A stretch of 64,000 bases of DNA from a virus (IMGVR_UViG_3300005534_000001:1-64000), one strand, 5' to 3'. Positions 24,634-32,973 are shown, numbered from the stretch's first letter. Made by a program: numbers and translations. The notes: generated from the letters alone by a model not told the origin.

Positions 24634-24998
24634 CTGTACCTCCCACATTCCACTTCAATTTCGGTCAAAACGCCCGCTAGCTCTTCATCGTCCAAGTCGG
24701 CATAAGTGAAAGTTCGCTCGGAAGATACATCCTGAAGCAGTGCGCACCATTCGGACATAAACTGCTCAAACGCCGGAGTCATTGCTGGCGTTGCGAACGT
24801 TTCACTCTTTACGCCATCTTTTCCCGAGGGACACCGGGCGGTATAGTTGTGCTCATGCAGCCACGGATTGCCGGGAGAATCATACTTGGATATCTTGGCG
24901 ATGCGATCGCCGCAACTCCCACAGGTTGAGCGCGGGGAGTCGTAACTGAACATTGCTTGCCCGGATTTGATTAGCAACCACTCCCGTTCGGCTCTCAT
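24630..24998 (-). CDS. Hypothetical protein, first gene of the leftward early operon
   Basis: 122 aa. CGSCGDR and a later CPSGKDG may bind zinc; the rest is acidic. GGAGG precedes the ATG. It is the first gene leftward from the divergent control region at 25044-25112. Confidence 0.6.
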   Translation of the reverse strand: MRAEREWLLIKSGQAMFSYDSPRSTCGSCGDRIAKISKYDSPGNPWLHEHNYTARCPSGKDGVKSETFATPAMTPAFEQFMSEWCALLQDVSSERTFTYADLDDEELAGVLTEIEVECGRYR

Positions 24999-25043
24999 AG
25001 TGACCTCCGTTTATTGCCAGTCGAATGACTGTTTGCAGCCCAA

Positions 25044-25112
25044 ACCTTAAACCAGCGAGAAGCGATTGTCAACAAAATAATTGTTGATTCTTTTTGGAGC
25101 GTGTGCAATACT
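25044..25112. promoter_or_regulatory. Divergent promoter with shared operator
   Basis: Rightward: TTGATT (25084-25089), 17 bp, AATACT (25107-25112), ending eight bases before the ATG at 25121. Leftward: TTGACA (25072-25067), 17 bp, TAAGGT (weak). A 7-bp dyad TCAACAA-AATAA-TTGTTGA (25069-25087) overlaps both -35 boxes, so one repressor could close both directions. The HTH protein at 26215 is an obvious candidate. Confidence 0.6.
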
Positions 25113-25120
25113 GATTTTCG

Positions 25121-26218
25121 ATGACACTTAGGGTATCGCTTACGGCAGATGTTTCTCGCCTACTCTCCGCAAATGCTGTCGTTGCAATTGGCGTGTCTGG
25201 CGGGAAAGACTCGGACGCCTGCGCAATCACGGTAAGCCGTTACCTTAAAGAGATTGGTCACACTGGGCCGAAAGTTCTCATTCATGCCGACCTCGGGCGA
25301 ACTGAGTGGAAGGATTCGCTGCCTTCGTGCGAACGGTTGGCCGCTAACATTGGCTGGCCATTGATAGTTTGCAGCCGCAAGGCTGGCGACATGATGGACC
25401 GCTGGCTTACCCGCTGGAAAAACAACGTTGCCCGGTACGCCGATCTATCTTGCGTGAAATTGATTCTCCCCTGGTCAACAGCTTCCATGCGCTTCTGCAC
25501 TTCGGAGATGAAGACGGCGGTAATCTGCTCCGAACTTCGCAAGCGCTTCCCGACCCAAGACATTTTGAACGTCACCGGGATTCGCCGGGAAGAAAGCCAC
25601 TCCCGCGCAAAGATGCCAGTTTCGGCAGTGCTCAAGAAGCTCCAGAAAAACAACGCTGCCGGGATTAGCTGGAATGCCATTATCGAGGAGCGGAAAGAGC
25701 AAGTCTTCGTCCAGATCGCAAGCGCCGGACTGCAATTGCATGAAGCTTATGAGACTTACGATTCCACGCGGGTAAGCTGCGTGTTCTGCATCTTGGGTTC
25801 ACAGCGCGACCTAAAAGCCTCCGCTGCCTGCGCAGACAACGTTCCAACCTACATCGAAATGGTCACACTGGAAGCCGATTCCACTTTCTCATTCCAGTCT
25901 GATAAATGGCTGGCCGATGTTGCGCCGCATTTGTTGAGTGCCGAACTGCGAGAGCGCGTCCAGATCGCCAAAGCCAAGGCAATCCAGCGCGAAGAGATTG
26001 AATCGGTAATTCCAAAACATCTGCTCTACGTGAAGGGCTGGCCGGTTGCGATGCCGACCGAGGCCGAGGCAGAGATGCTGGCCGGAGTCAGGCGCAAAAT
26101 CTCAGAGCTTATTGAGATTCGGGCGAAGTGTTTGACTGGGCCTGAAGTCATTGCCCGGTACGCCCAACTAATGGCTGAAAAATCGGCCAAAATTCTCAAA
26201 AGAGGATATTCAAAATGA
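25121..26218 (+). CDS. PP-loop (PAPS reductase/DndC-like) enzyme
   Basis: 365 aa. SGGKDSDA near 26-33 is the PP-loop; then MRFCTSEMK, a GIRREESHSRA block and an SCVFCILG cysteine pair, in the same order as the protein at 12703. The C-terminal 120 residues are extra and helical. Sulfur-transfer or adenylation chemistry is expected; a role in DNA or tRNA modification is inference from its neighbours (cytosine methyltransferase, HNH). Start is ATG with no ribosome site, fitting a leaderless transcript. Confidence 0.8.
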   Translation: MTLRVSLTADVSRLLSANAVVAIGVSGGKDSDACAITVSRYLKEIGHTGPKVLIHADLGRTEWKDSLPSCERLAANIGWPLIVCSRKAGDMMDRWLTRWKNNVARYADLSCVKLILPWSTASMRFCTSEMKTAVICSELRKRFPTQDILNVTGIRREESHSRAKMPVSAVLKKLQKNNAAGISWNAIIEERKEQVFVQIASAGLQLHEAYETYDSTRVSCVFCILGSQRDLKASAACADNVPTYIEMVTLEADSTFSFQSDKWLADVAPHLLSAELRERVQIAKAKAIQREEIESVIPKHLLYVKGWPVAMPTEAEAEMLAGVRRKISELIEIRAKCLTGPEVIARYAQLMAEKSAKILKRGYSK

Positions 26219-26433
26219 AGAACGGAAAGTCAAAACTCCTGACTCGCGCTGAGACGCTGAACAGGATTGCAAAAGTCCAAGGAGAAAAGACAGATGTGGA
26301 ATTTGCCCGAGAGTTAGGCGTTTCTCCGGCCACGCTGTCATCCATCAAGCGAGGGATTCAAAGGCCCAATGGAGAAGTGCTGGAATTCATTGGACTGAGA
26401 ATGACTGAGCTTTACGAAGAGGTGAAGAAATGA
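26215..26433 (+). CDS. HTH DNA-binding protein
   Basis: 72 aa. DVEFARELGVSPATLSSIKRG is a Cro/CI-type helix-turn-helix. Small size and place behind the PP-loop gene (ATGA overlap) recall controller proteins of restriction-modification loci. Candidate binder of the dyad at 25069-25087. Confidence 0.7.
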   Translation: MKNGKSKLLTRAETLNRIAKVQGEKTDVEFARELGVSPATLSSIKRGIQRPNGEVLEFIGLRMTELYEEVKK

Positions 26434-26741
26434 GTTGCTCCTGTCCCGAAACAAATTGGATGGATGGCAAAGGACATGACCCAGGATGCCGATTGTACTT
26501 GCCCAGAACTGTTCCGCAATATTCATTTTGTGAAACGGTAACCGCTGGGCCTCAAACGCCGTGGCATATTCGAAGACTGACTAGCAAAGGCCGAATGCTT
26601 GGCGGTGGGGCTGATACCCATTCGCTCTGTGATCGCAAAGTGGCATGGGATTTGAACGTGGAACTTACTGAGCATCACCTGGGTCATTGCTGTAAGCACT
26701 GTCGCGAAATCTACAAAGACAATGCGGTACCCAAGAAATGA
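26430..26741 (+). CDS. Cys/His-rich hypothetical protein
   Basis: 103 aa. CSCPETNWMDGKGHDPGC at the N-terminus and HCCKHCREIY at the C-terminus suggest one or two zinc sites. Coupled by ATGA on both sides. Confidence 0.6.
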   Translation: MSCSCPETNWMDGKGHDPGCRLYLPRTVPQYSFCETVTAGPQTPWHIRRLTSKGRMLGGGADTHSLCDRKVAWDLNVELTEHHLGHCCKHCREIYKDNAVPKK

Positions 26742-26935
26742 ACGGTATTCTTTGGGTCGTAGAAATGCGCAAAGAAAAACGCTTTGCTTCGTGGCGCATC
26801 GCAAACATTCTGTATAGTCACCGGGAAGCGAAAACGGAAATGCGTGAACTGAAGACCATTGATAAGAACTCCGGTGAATCAGGGAAGTATCGGTACCGAG
26901 TCGCCAAGTACGAGCGAACTGCGATTGAGAATTGA
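26738..26935 (+). CDS. Small basic hypothetical protein
   Basis: 65 aa, basic, no motif recognised. Ends twelve bases before the next ATG, in the GAGGAGGAG ribosome site region. Confidence 0.55.
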   Translation: MNGILWVVEMRKEKRFASWRIANILYSHREAKTEMRELKTIDKNSGESGKYRYRVAKYERTAIEN

Positions 26936-26947
26936 GGAGGAGCCACA

Positions 26948-27121
26948 ATGCCGCGATTCGAAGTAAAAATCAACCGGGAAATTGAAAGCTATGCGCTCGT
27001 TACAGTTGAGGCGCGGGACGAACAAGAAGCAGAAGTGCTGGCGCTTATCGAAGTGCGTAGCGCATACTTCACACAGACAATCCGCCATGAGTATACTGGG
27101 CGAATCACCGAGATTCCTTAA
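26948..27121 (+). CDS. Small hypothetical protein
   Basis: 57 aa behind a strong GAGGAGGAG site. Alternating strand-helix-strand (FEVKINREIESYALVTVEA, QEAEVLALI), a fold seen in small phage proteins of unknown role. A very similar layout occurs at 30171. Confidence 0.6.
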   Translation: MPRFEVKINREIESYALVTVEARDEQEAEVLALIEVRSAYFTQTIRHEYTGRITEIP

Positions 27122-27124
27122 AAG

Positions 27125-27667
27125 ATGATCCCCTGGGCCACAAAACGAGTCAACAAGATCAGCGCCAAGCAGAAAGTAAAGCTTGGCGAACTGGCCGAGG
27201 TCCGCGCCGGTTGGTGGAATAATCATCTTACAAGCGGGAAGCCTCTAACATGCGGAATCTGCAACGAGCCGATATTGAGATTTAGCGACTTGGCCAACGA
27301 CCATATTCAGCCTGGAGGTTTCGGCTGGAGAAATCACGCGGAATCCAATCTTCAGCCGGCGCACAAGATTTGTAATATTGAAAAAGCTTCTGTTAGAAAC
27401 TACAAGGGCAAGACAAAGACAGTCCCAAGAAAGCCAGGACGCGCTATGACAAAGCCTGAGATCGAAGCTTACCTAAAATCGCTCAAGTGTTTTTGCGGCA
27501 ACGAAAAAGGAAACGAGAGGCCATGTTGCCTGACGTGCCATGCGCGGTTATCTCCGCAATTGCGATTGGACCTAGCGCGGACTGGAGCTGAGAAACCAAC
27601 GTTCAAAGAGTACGTTGAGATTCTGCGCGAAGTCGAATTGCAGATTCTTAGGGAGTTCGTGGCGTGA
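27125..27667 (+). CDS. HNH endonuclease
   Basis: 180 aa. CGICNEPI, then LANDHIQPGGFGW, then SNLQPAHKICNIEK: the HNH metal finger with structural cysteines; the C-terminal half has a further Cys cluster (CFCG, CCLTC). It overlaps the methyltransferase start (GTGA). The nuclease-methyltransferase pair with an HTH gene looks like a small restriction-modification-type set, but the HNH could also be a homing nuclease. Confidence 0.8.
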   Translation: MIPWATKRVNKISAKQKVKLGELAEVRAGWWNNHLTSGKPLTCGICNEPILRFSDLANDHIQPGGFGWRNHAESNLQPAHKICNIEKASVRNYKGKTKTVPRKPGRAMTKPEIEAYLKSLKCFCGNEKGNERPCCLTCHARLSPQLRLDLARTGAEKPTFKEYVEILREVELQILREFVA

Positions 27668-28581
27668 GGCCTCTCTGCGTGGATCTGTTTTCTGGTTTGC
27701 ATGGCTGGTCTGAGCCTTTCGTTTTGGAAGGCTACCGCGTAAAAGCCTATGACATCGTGGACATGTGCGCCGAGTTGGGCGAGAACCGAAGAGACGGCAT
27801 TGAGTTGTTTCTCCGCGACGTGCGCACGATTCACGGTTCCGAATTCGCAGATGCCGCCGTAATCGTTGCTTCGCCGCCATGCCAGAAATACTCCTACATG
27901 GCAATGCCCTGGTCCCGCGCCAAGACGCTGGCCGCCTGGTACCGGGAAAGTCCAGAGCGCATTGAGCAATTAAACGAACTATTTAATGCCTGCTTCCGAA
28001 TCCAACGGGAAGCCTGCGAAGTGGCCGGCCGGTACATTCCGCTGATCGTGGAGAATGTGAAAGGGGCACAACCCTGGGTAGGCCGTGCCGCTTGGCATTT
28101 TGGAAGTTTTTATCTTTGGGGTGACGTGCCCGCGCTGATGCCTATCGCCAAAAGCCTGAAGAATACCGGCGGCTCATGGTTTGATGTTGCGCACAACACG
28201 ACGAGCGGACTTGGGAATAATCCAGTCAACAGAGATGGCGAGAAACTCCCCGGCAACAATTCAGAGAGACGCTGGGAAGACAGACCGATTCAGCGGCTCC
28301 GAGACGCAACCAAGGTTTCCGGCCAGAACTGGAGCACCTTCAAAGAGACCGGCGTAGTCTCTCCGCACTGGCGGATGCAAAGCCAGAATGTTTCCAGTAT
28401 AAATGGCCTTAAGATTAATGGCCCAGAGCGCGAACGAGATTTGAAGCCTGGGGAATTCGGCAAGAAGATGGCAGACGGAACATCGAAAAGCCTCAAGCGT
28501 AAGGCTGCCTCTGCTCAGATAGCCCGTATCCCTTTCCCGCTGGCCCAGCACATTGCCCGCTGTTTTAAGGAGAAAGCATGA
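27664..28581 (+). CDS. C5-cytosine DNA methyltransferase
   Basis: 305 aa, GTG start. Motif I DLFSG at 7-11, motif IV PPCQ at 71-74 with the catalytic Cys, motif VI ENV at 130-132. The target-recognition part (about 190-270) is short; the motif X region closes the chain (RIPFPLAQHIA). It transfers methyl from SAM to C5 of cytosine; the site is unknown. It probably protects phage DNA from host restriction. Overlaps both neighbours by four bases. Confidence 0.9.
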   Translation: MRPLCVDLFSGLHGWSEPFVLEGYRVKAYDIVDMCAELGENRRDGIELFLRDVRTIHGSEFADAAVIVASPPCQKYSYMAMPWSRAKTLAAWYRESPERIEQLNELFNACFRIQREACEVAGRYIPLIVENVKGAQPWVGRAAWHFGSFYLWGDVPALMPIAKSLKNTGGSWFDVAHNTTSGLGNNPVNRDGEKLPGNNSERRWEDRPIQRLRDATKVSGQNWSTFKETGVVSPHWRMQSQNVSSINGLKINGPERERDLKPGEFGKKMADGTSKSLKRKAASAQIARIPFPLAQHIARCFKEKA

Positions 28582-28808
28582 AAGTAATGCGCATGTGGCC
28601 GGCAGAAGGCGATAGTGGAGAACCGCGTAACCATGCATTCGAGCAAGGCGGTAATGACTACACGCTTTGTGGTTACACGCTGGACGGTGATGAACTCGTA
28701 GTCAAAGACAATAAGATCATTGAAGGCCAAATAACCTGTGAGCAATGCTGGGCAATCATTGAGTACTGTCGGACAATCAAACAGCGGAAGATCGGCGAAG
28801 AGCCTTAA
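28578..28808 (+). CDS. Small zinc-type hypothetical protein
   Basis: 76 aa. TLCGYTLDGDE and ITCEQCWAIIEYC: a CG ... CxxC knuckle. GGAG precedes the ATG, which overlaps the methyltransferase stop. Convergent with the next gene, tails overlapping by four bases. Confidence 0.6.
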   Translation: MKVMRMWPAEGDSGEPRNHAFEQGGNDYTLCGYTLDGDELVVKDNKIIEGQITCEQCWAIIEYCRTIKQRKIGEEP

Positions 28809-29020
28809 ACCGTCACCCCGTAATAGATCTGTCCTGCCTTGCGAATCTGCTTGGCAATTACCAACCCATTCATTATCCCCTCGAACTGGTGGATGTCACA
28901 GCCGTACTGCATGAGGGCTGCATAAAGTATTCCGCCTGGGATTCCTGTCTTACCTGATTCGTTTACGGCTTCGATTATGAAGTCGCCTAAGAGTTTGAGA
29001 GTGTTGTGCGTGGATGTCAT
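28805..29020 (-). CDS. Small hypothetical protein, winged-helix-like
   Basis: 71 aa. GKTGIPGGILYAALMQYGCDIHQFEGIMNGL resembles a winged-helix unit. Last gene of the leftward unit that begins at 32704; coupled by ATGA. Confidence 0.55.
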   Translation of the reverse strand: MTSTHNTLKLLGDFIIEAVNESGKTGIPGGILYAALMQYGCDIHQFEGIMNGLVIAKQIRKAGQIYYGVTV

Positions 29021-29205
29021 TGGTTGTTGCTCAATTCTATTTGGAGAACTCGCTCCAGGTCATATAGTTGAACGTTCGATGTTAGTCCGTCATCCCACTT
29101 GACGGTAAATGCGGCATATCCTTTGTCGGTTACTTCGCCCTTACTTCCGTCAACGTGAGTGACCTTGCTGCCCACTTTCATTCTGGTTAGATCGTCTGTG
29201 TTCAT
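29017..29205 (-). CDS. Small KOW-like beta-barrel protein
   Basis: 62 aa from ATG 29205. MKVGSKVTHVDGSKGEVTDKG is a KOW-like strand-turn-strand (VGxxVxH...G..G.V), often nucleic-acid or ribosome binding. Longer frame upstream rejected because of overlap. Confidence 0.55.
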   Translation of the reverse strand: MNTDDLTRMKVGSKVTHVDGSKGEVTDKGYAAFTVKWDDGLTSNVQLYDLERVLQIELSNNQ

Positions 29206-29219
29206 ATTCTTATTCCTCT

Positions 29220-29666
29220 TTAGCCCACAATCCCAGCGCGTTGATGGTATTCTTTCTTGAGTTTGGAATCGCGTCTCTTTATGAGTTCGATACTGCGGGA
29301 GCACGATTCGAATCCCTTAGCCTTGTACTGCTGGTCTCGCGTGTATCCTCCGAGGCCGTAACGTCTCGCAGTGATTTTACAAACTGAGCAGCGGGCCGTA
29401 TCGAAACTAGGGCCGCCATTTACAACTTGAGTAACTAAATTGGTTTTCTCCCATGAGTGCGGACTGTGGCCTTTGTCTTTCTGGTCGGCAGTGCGAACAT
29501 CAACAAGTCTGCGCGGGAGCTCTCCAGGGCGCAGGCTGCTATTGAAATTGTTGATGGTCTGTTCGGAATATGAGCGGGCCGCCTCAATGGATGATATGGT
29601 CGGCTTGTCGTAAGTCTCTTCGCAGTTCTCACCGCGTTCATCGGTTACTACGCAGATGAATTTCAT
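29220..29666 (-). CDS. Hypothetical protein
   Basis: 148 aa from ATG 29666 (ATGA overlap). CSVCKITARRYG in the second half could be a knuckle; basic C-terminus. No family recognised. Confidence 0.6.
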   Translation of the reverse strand: MKFICVVTDERGENCEETYDKPTISSIEAARSYSEQTINNFNSSLRPGELPRRLVDVRTADQKDKGHSPHSWEKTNLVTQVVNGGPSFDTARCSVCKITARRYGLGGYTRDQQYKAKGFESCSRSIELIKRRDSKLKKEYHQRAGIVG

Positions 29667-29923
29667 TGATGGTTCCTCGTTATCCTGAATTCGCCAGTGC
29701 TCAAAGACTGGGCGATTGATCTTCCCCATTGATAGCCGCAATTAACGGAGCAGAATTCTCCGTCTCCATTGACTCCATACTTCCCAGAGAACGTCCGAGT
29801 AATCGGGCCATTAGCCGGGCAATCGAAAATCACATAAGGCTTCAGTGGCTTTTTGCAGAGTCGGCATTTCGGGCGAGAGGCGAATGGCGCAATATGTAAG
29901 CTGTCGATGATTGGAGTCGTCAT
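29663..29923 (-). CDS. Zinc-ribbon hypothetical protein
   Basis: 86 aa from ATG 29923 (ATGA). CRLCKKPL and CSVNCGYQW with an intervening FDCPA: two knuckles, similar in feel to MYM/TRASH-type fingers (C-x2-C ... F-C-x3-C). Function unknown. Confidence 0.6.
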   Translation of the reverse strand: MTTPIIDSLHIAPFASRPKCRLCKKPLKPYVIFDCPANGPITRTFSGKYGVNGDGEFCSVNCGYQWGRSIAQSLSTGEFRITRNHQ

Positions 29924-30174
29924 TTCCACTCCTCAACGAGTTTCGCTTTAACTGATTTTCCACGATGCATCAATGCAATTGAAAGCGCCAGCATCGCAGT
30001 GTGAGCCGTGGCATCTTTGCAAACCACGGTCAGCTTGTGCAATAGAAGTTTGATTGCTTTCGGCTGTACTCCATCAGGCCAGCAAGCGCACGTATCGGCA
30101 ATATGCCTGGGTCTCGCGGCATCTGAACTTACCGTGTTGCCGGTTACGGTGATCTTTGGAACTGATTCGTTCAT
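29920..30174 (-). CDS. Hypothetical protein
   Basis: 84 aa from ATG 30174, with GGAG upstream and an ATGA overlap. Two helices (KAIKLLLHKL, ATAHTAMLALSIAL). No family recognised. Confidence 0.6.
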   Translation of the reverse strand: MNESVPKITVTGNTVSSDAARPRHIADTCACWPDGVQPKAIKLLLHKLTVVCKDATAHTAMLALSIALMHRGKSVKAKLVEEWK

Positions 30175-30329
30175 ATCCACTCCTCAATTTGAGCCACTGG
30201 TTTAACTTCGGACTCGTACCTGAATTTGGCCACAGCATCATCAATGGCTTTCTTGATGGCTTCGGCCTGTTGCTTGTCGCGGGCCTGCACCTGAAAAGTT
30301 ACTTGGTAGACTACGCCAGCCCTTCTCAT
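30171..30329 (-). CDS. Small hypothetical protein
   Basis: 52 aa. Strand-helix-strand layout (VYQVTFQVQARDKQQAEAI), close in style to the protein at 26948. ATGA-coupled at both ends, GGTGG ahead of the ATG. Confidence 0.6.
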   Translation of the reverse strand: MRRAGVVYQVTFQVQARDKQQAEAIKKAIDDAVAKFRYESEVKPVAQIEEWI

Positions 30330-30535
30330 GCTTCCACCACCCTATAAAAGAAATTCCCGCGATTCTTGGACTCCAGTTCTGGAAACTGCTCAATGCACTT
30401 GTCCAGCGTCCTGTATCCAGACCAATCGCCATACTCGCAGACGATCACGAAGTTACGAGCCTCTGGATCTTTCGGCTCTTCTATCTTGGCCATCTTGCGG
30501 TTGATGAGCGCGTAAATTGTGCGTCCGGTTGTCAT
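30326..30535 (-). CDS. Small hypothetical protein
   Basis: 69 aa, acidic, helical N-terminus and a YRTLDKCIEQFP segment. No family recognised; ATGA-coupled. Confidence 0.55.
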   Translation of the reverse strand: MTTGRTIYALINRKMAKIEEPKDPEARNFVIVCEYGDWSGYRTLDKCIEQFPELESKNRGNFFYRVVEA

Positions 30536-30777
30536 CTGCGACCAGCTTTCATCGGTGAATAGTTGTAATACATCACGAAATGGTGATCCACGTCATTCCA
30601 GAATTTCTGCTGGCATTCGGTTAGCGGCGTGTCGCTTTCAGTGTAGACCTGATAAGCGTATCCACCGAGCAGATAATTGAGTAGGCGGTTGCGCTCTTCG
30701 GCGCTCAACTTGTCAATTGCGCCCATTATTGATACCGTATCGTCTTTGGTGATTGGCTTGAGTCCAATTGTCGCCAT
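30532..30777 (-). CDS. Hypothetical protein
   Basis: 81 aa. DKLSAEERNRLLNYLL resembles a small helix-hairpin unit; Tyr-rich C-terminus. No family recognised. Confidence 0.55.
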   Translation of the reverse strand: MATIGLKPITKDDTVSIMGAIDKLSAEERNRLLNYLLGGYAYQVYTESDTPLTECQQKFWNDVDHHFVMYYNYSPMKAGRR

Positions 30778-30869
30778 TTTCGGATCTCCTCAAATTCTAT
30801 GGCCGTATTTCGCCCGGCCTGTCGGTTACTACCATTTTCCCGAACGCTCCGTAAACGCCGGAGAAGCGT

Positions 30870-31016
30870 CTAGCGAGGATCTTCTTCATCTGGTTCTGGA
30901 TATCCGCTATCTCGTGGTGAACGCATGTGATATGCGCAGAACTGGGAATCTTCGTGCCGTTCATAGGGGCAATCTTCAACCGCGCATTCATCTCCGAAAA
31001 CTTCACGCAAGTTCAT
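30870..31016 (-). CDS. Small zinc-type hypothetical protein
   Basis: 48 aa with the best ribosome site of the area (GAGGAGG, spacing 5) before ATG 31016. CAVEDCPYERHED and FCAYHM give a C-x4-C ... C-x2-H pattern. A competing frame (30797-31006, or its tail from 30889) lies on the same strand without a good ribosome site; the tail could be an additional short peptide. Confidence 0.5.
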   Translation of the reverse strand: MNLREVFGDECAVEDCPYERHEDSQFCAYHMRSPRDSGYPEPDEEDPR

Positions 31017-31030
31017 TACGACCTCCTCGG

Positions 31031-32704
31031 TTAAAATTCAGCTACTAATTCCGCCTTGCCTACTCCGTTGCAGGTTGAGCACTTCACATATCCGCAATTG
31101 TCGCGGCGATCTTTCAGCGGATCTTCGTCGCGATGTTCCTGTACCCAGGTAGTGATCTGTTTGAATGAGTAATCCCTGCCGGAGCCATCACAGGCAGTGC
31201 AATAGCCGTTCTGCTTGCACCATTCAATATGCTCTTGCTTCTTGACTTCTCCGGCTGCTTTCTCGCCCTGTTTCCAGAACTTCTTCTGTTCCTTCGTCCG
31301 GTTGAAAGCGCAGCGGGTAATAACTGTCTGCTTGATGCCTTCCCGCTCTTCGTGTTTCTTGATGCTGGCCAGGACGGTAACAGTCTCGCCTTCCCGGATG
31401 TCATGCTCTGGAGAGCCGAAGACTTCTGGTTGATCGGGAACGCTCAAGCGATTCGAGGCCCACCATACAAAGACATTCCCTTCGGCATCTGAGAACTTGT
31501 AAAGAGTCGAGACGCCGTAATCGCTATCAAATTCGCGGGTAAACTCCATCGTGAGAGTCAATTCCATGCGTTGCTTTGGCTCTCCGATGAACTTAGAATT
31601 CTTGTGTAGGTCGGCCAGTTTCGCCCGATTGATTGCCCGTTCCTTTTCGCGCAGGAAAGAGGCAATCGAGGAAACCGCTAATCCAATCTGGCGAACTTCG
31701 ATGATTTGGGCGCGGCCTAACAGGCTCAGATTGTAGAGATAGTCATTTTCCGTGGTGGCGTCAACCTGCTCAAGCCACTCTTCCGTCTCGGTCGCCATCT
31801 TGATATCTTCCTCAATGACCGCTGGAACCTCTAGCCGTGCCTCAAGACGGGCATCGCGGTACTTTTTGGCGTCATAGAGCCATGAACTAACCCCGGCTGC
31901 CGTGCTGGGCTTGTAGGCTGCTTCAGCCTTTGCTTTAGAGAGCCATCCATCAATTCGAATGAGGGAAGCGGCGAACTTCAGAACTGTGTCTAGGCTATAC
32001 CGCTCAGTACGCCGTCTTCCGCTTCCACCTTCACCCCAGCCGTCATCTTCTGAAGCGCCAGCCAGATCCCAAGCGTTAATCAGCAGTTCGGCCATCGCTG
32101 CGTAACTTTCAGGAGAGATACCGCCAAGGAAGTCAGCCAAGCAGTTGCGGCCTACCTGTTTTGTGGCCGACTCATTCTGGACAATGAACACGTCATTGCG
32201 GCGGCGAATCGTCTGGCAATGGTCGCAATGGAGGTCGGCATTCCTGTATTCGGCGGGAACCGGGGGAGCGCCGGGAACGTTGCGGACTTCGTTGCCCACG
32301 ATCTTGCCATCTTCGTCTGTAACTGGGTGAATCGTGGCGATGAACGTCCAGCCTGCTACCTTTGGCGCTTTCCCTTCAACTACGATTTCAAAGATGCGGC
32401 GAAACCGGCCACTGTCCATCATTGCGCCGTCAACATTGAACGAGAGGTCAGGGACGCGGATAGGCACTTCATGCTGCCCGGTCACACGCATGACGATTTC
32501 GGGAAGGTTGAGTTTCCGAGCGCGGCGATTCAATTTCTCAAAGCGTCCTTTTAGAGCTTCGAAATTGTCTTCAGGCACTTCAAAGCAGGTAACGGGTTGA
32601 GGATCAAGAACCGAGTCGCAGCCTGTGCAATTCCAGAGGCCAGCGTAATAATGCAGAGTGTTTTCGCGGGAGCACTTCGGGCAGGTTGTGATGTTGGTCT
32701 TCAT
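31031..32704 (-). CDS. Large zinc-knuckle protein, conserved unknown
   Basis: 557 aa. N-terminal CPKCSRE ... CTGC ribbon; a second motif LHCDHCQTIRRRNDVFIV with KQVGRNCLADFLGG, a pattern I recall from uncharacterised proteins; and a C-terminal pair of DnaJ-like fingers (CTACDGSG, CSTCNGVG). A central helical part and an OB-like region lie between. Only two of DnaJ's four fingers are present. It is the first gene of its unit, behind a strong promoter. Function unknown; nucleic-acid binding is likely. Confidence 0.7.
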   Translation of the reverse strand: MKTNITTCPKCSRENTLHYYAGLWNCTGCDSVLDPQPVTCFEVPEDNFEALKGRFEKLNRRARKLNLPEIVMRVTGQHEVPIRVPDLSFNVDGAMMDSGRFRRIFEIVVEGKAPKVAGWTFIATIHPVTDEDGKIVGNEVRNVPGAPPVPAEYRNADLHCDHCQTIRRRNDVFIVQNESATKQVGRNCLADFLGGISPESYAAMAELLINAWDLAGASEDDGWGEGGSGRRRTERYSLDTVLKFAASLIRIDGWLSKAKAEAAYKPSTAAGVSSWLYDAKKYRDARLEARLEVPAVIEEDIKMATETEEWLEQVDATTENDYLYNLSLLGRAQIIEVRQIGLAVSSIASFLREKERAINRAKLADLHKNSKFIGEPKQRMELTLTMEFTREFDSDYGVSTLYKFSDAEGNVFVWWASNRLSVPDQPEVFGSPEHDIREGETVTVLASIKKHEEREGIKQTVITRCAFNRTKEQKKFWKQGEKAAGEVKKQEHIEWCKQNGYCTACDGSGRDYSFKQITTWVQEHRDEDPLKDRRDNCGYVKCSTCNGVGKAELVAEF

Positions 32705-32721
32705 GAACGCAAGCCTCAATT

Positions 32722-32790
32722 GTTCTTATACAGAACGGGAAAACAATTGTCAATAAAATTGTTCAACTTAAGAACATTTTGTGATATAAG
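32722..32790. promoter_or_regulatory. Divergent promoters with paired GTTC-N7-GAAC operators
   Basis: Leftward: TTGACA (32753-32748), 17 bp, TATAAG (32730-32725). Rightward: TATAAG at 32785-32790 with only a weak -35 (TTCAAC), ending nine bases before ATG 32800. Two 15-bp sites of the form GTTC-N7-GAAC lie at 32722-32736, over the leftward -10, and 32761-32775, inside the rightward promoter. ACAATT-N8-AATTGT lies between. This is a textbook layout for one repressor shutting both directions. Confidence 0.65.
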
Positions 32791-32799
32791 GAATCCTGT

Positions 32800-32973
32800 A
32801 TGGCGATTATATGGCTGTTCACAAGGCGAATCGGCAAGAAAATCAGGGCTGGATTCTGTGAGAATTGCGCCTATATCTGGCTGATTCGCGGGGAGTTACC
32901 CGTCCAGTGCGGGAATCAAGAGAAGCGATGCAGGAACTGGAATACCCCTAAAGTCAAAGGAGCGAAAAAATGA
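32800..32973 (+). CDS. Small zinc-type hypothetical protein
   Basis: 57 aa. Basic N-terminus, CENCAYIW, then CGNQEKRC. No ribosome site before ATG 32800, consistent with leaderless translation from the adjacent promoter. ATGA overlap with the next gene. Confidence 0.55.
   Translation: MAIIWLFTRRIGKKIRAGFCENCAYIWLIRGELPVQCGNQEKRCRNWNTPKVKGAKK

Noticed and set aside
30797-31006. Minus-strand 69-codon frame
   Set aside because: The 48-aa frame from 31016 has a strong ribosome site and zinc ligands; this one has none, though its tail from 30889 may be read.
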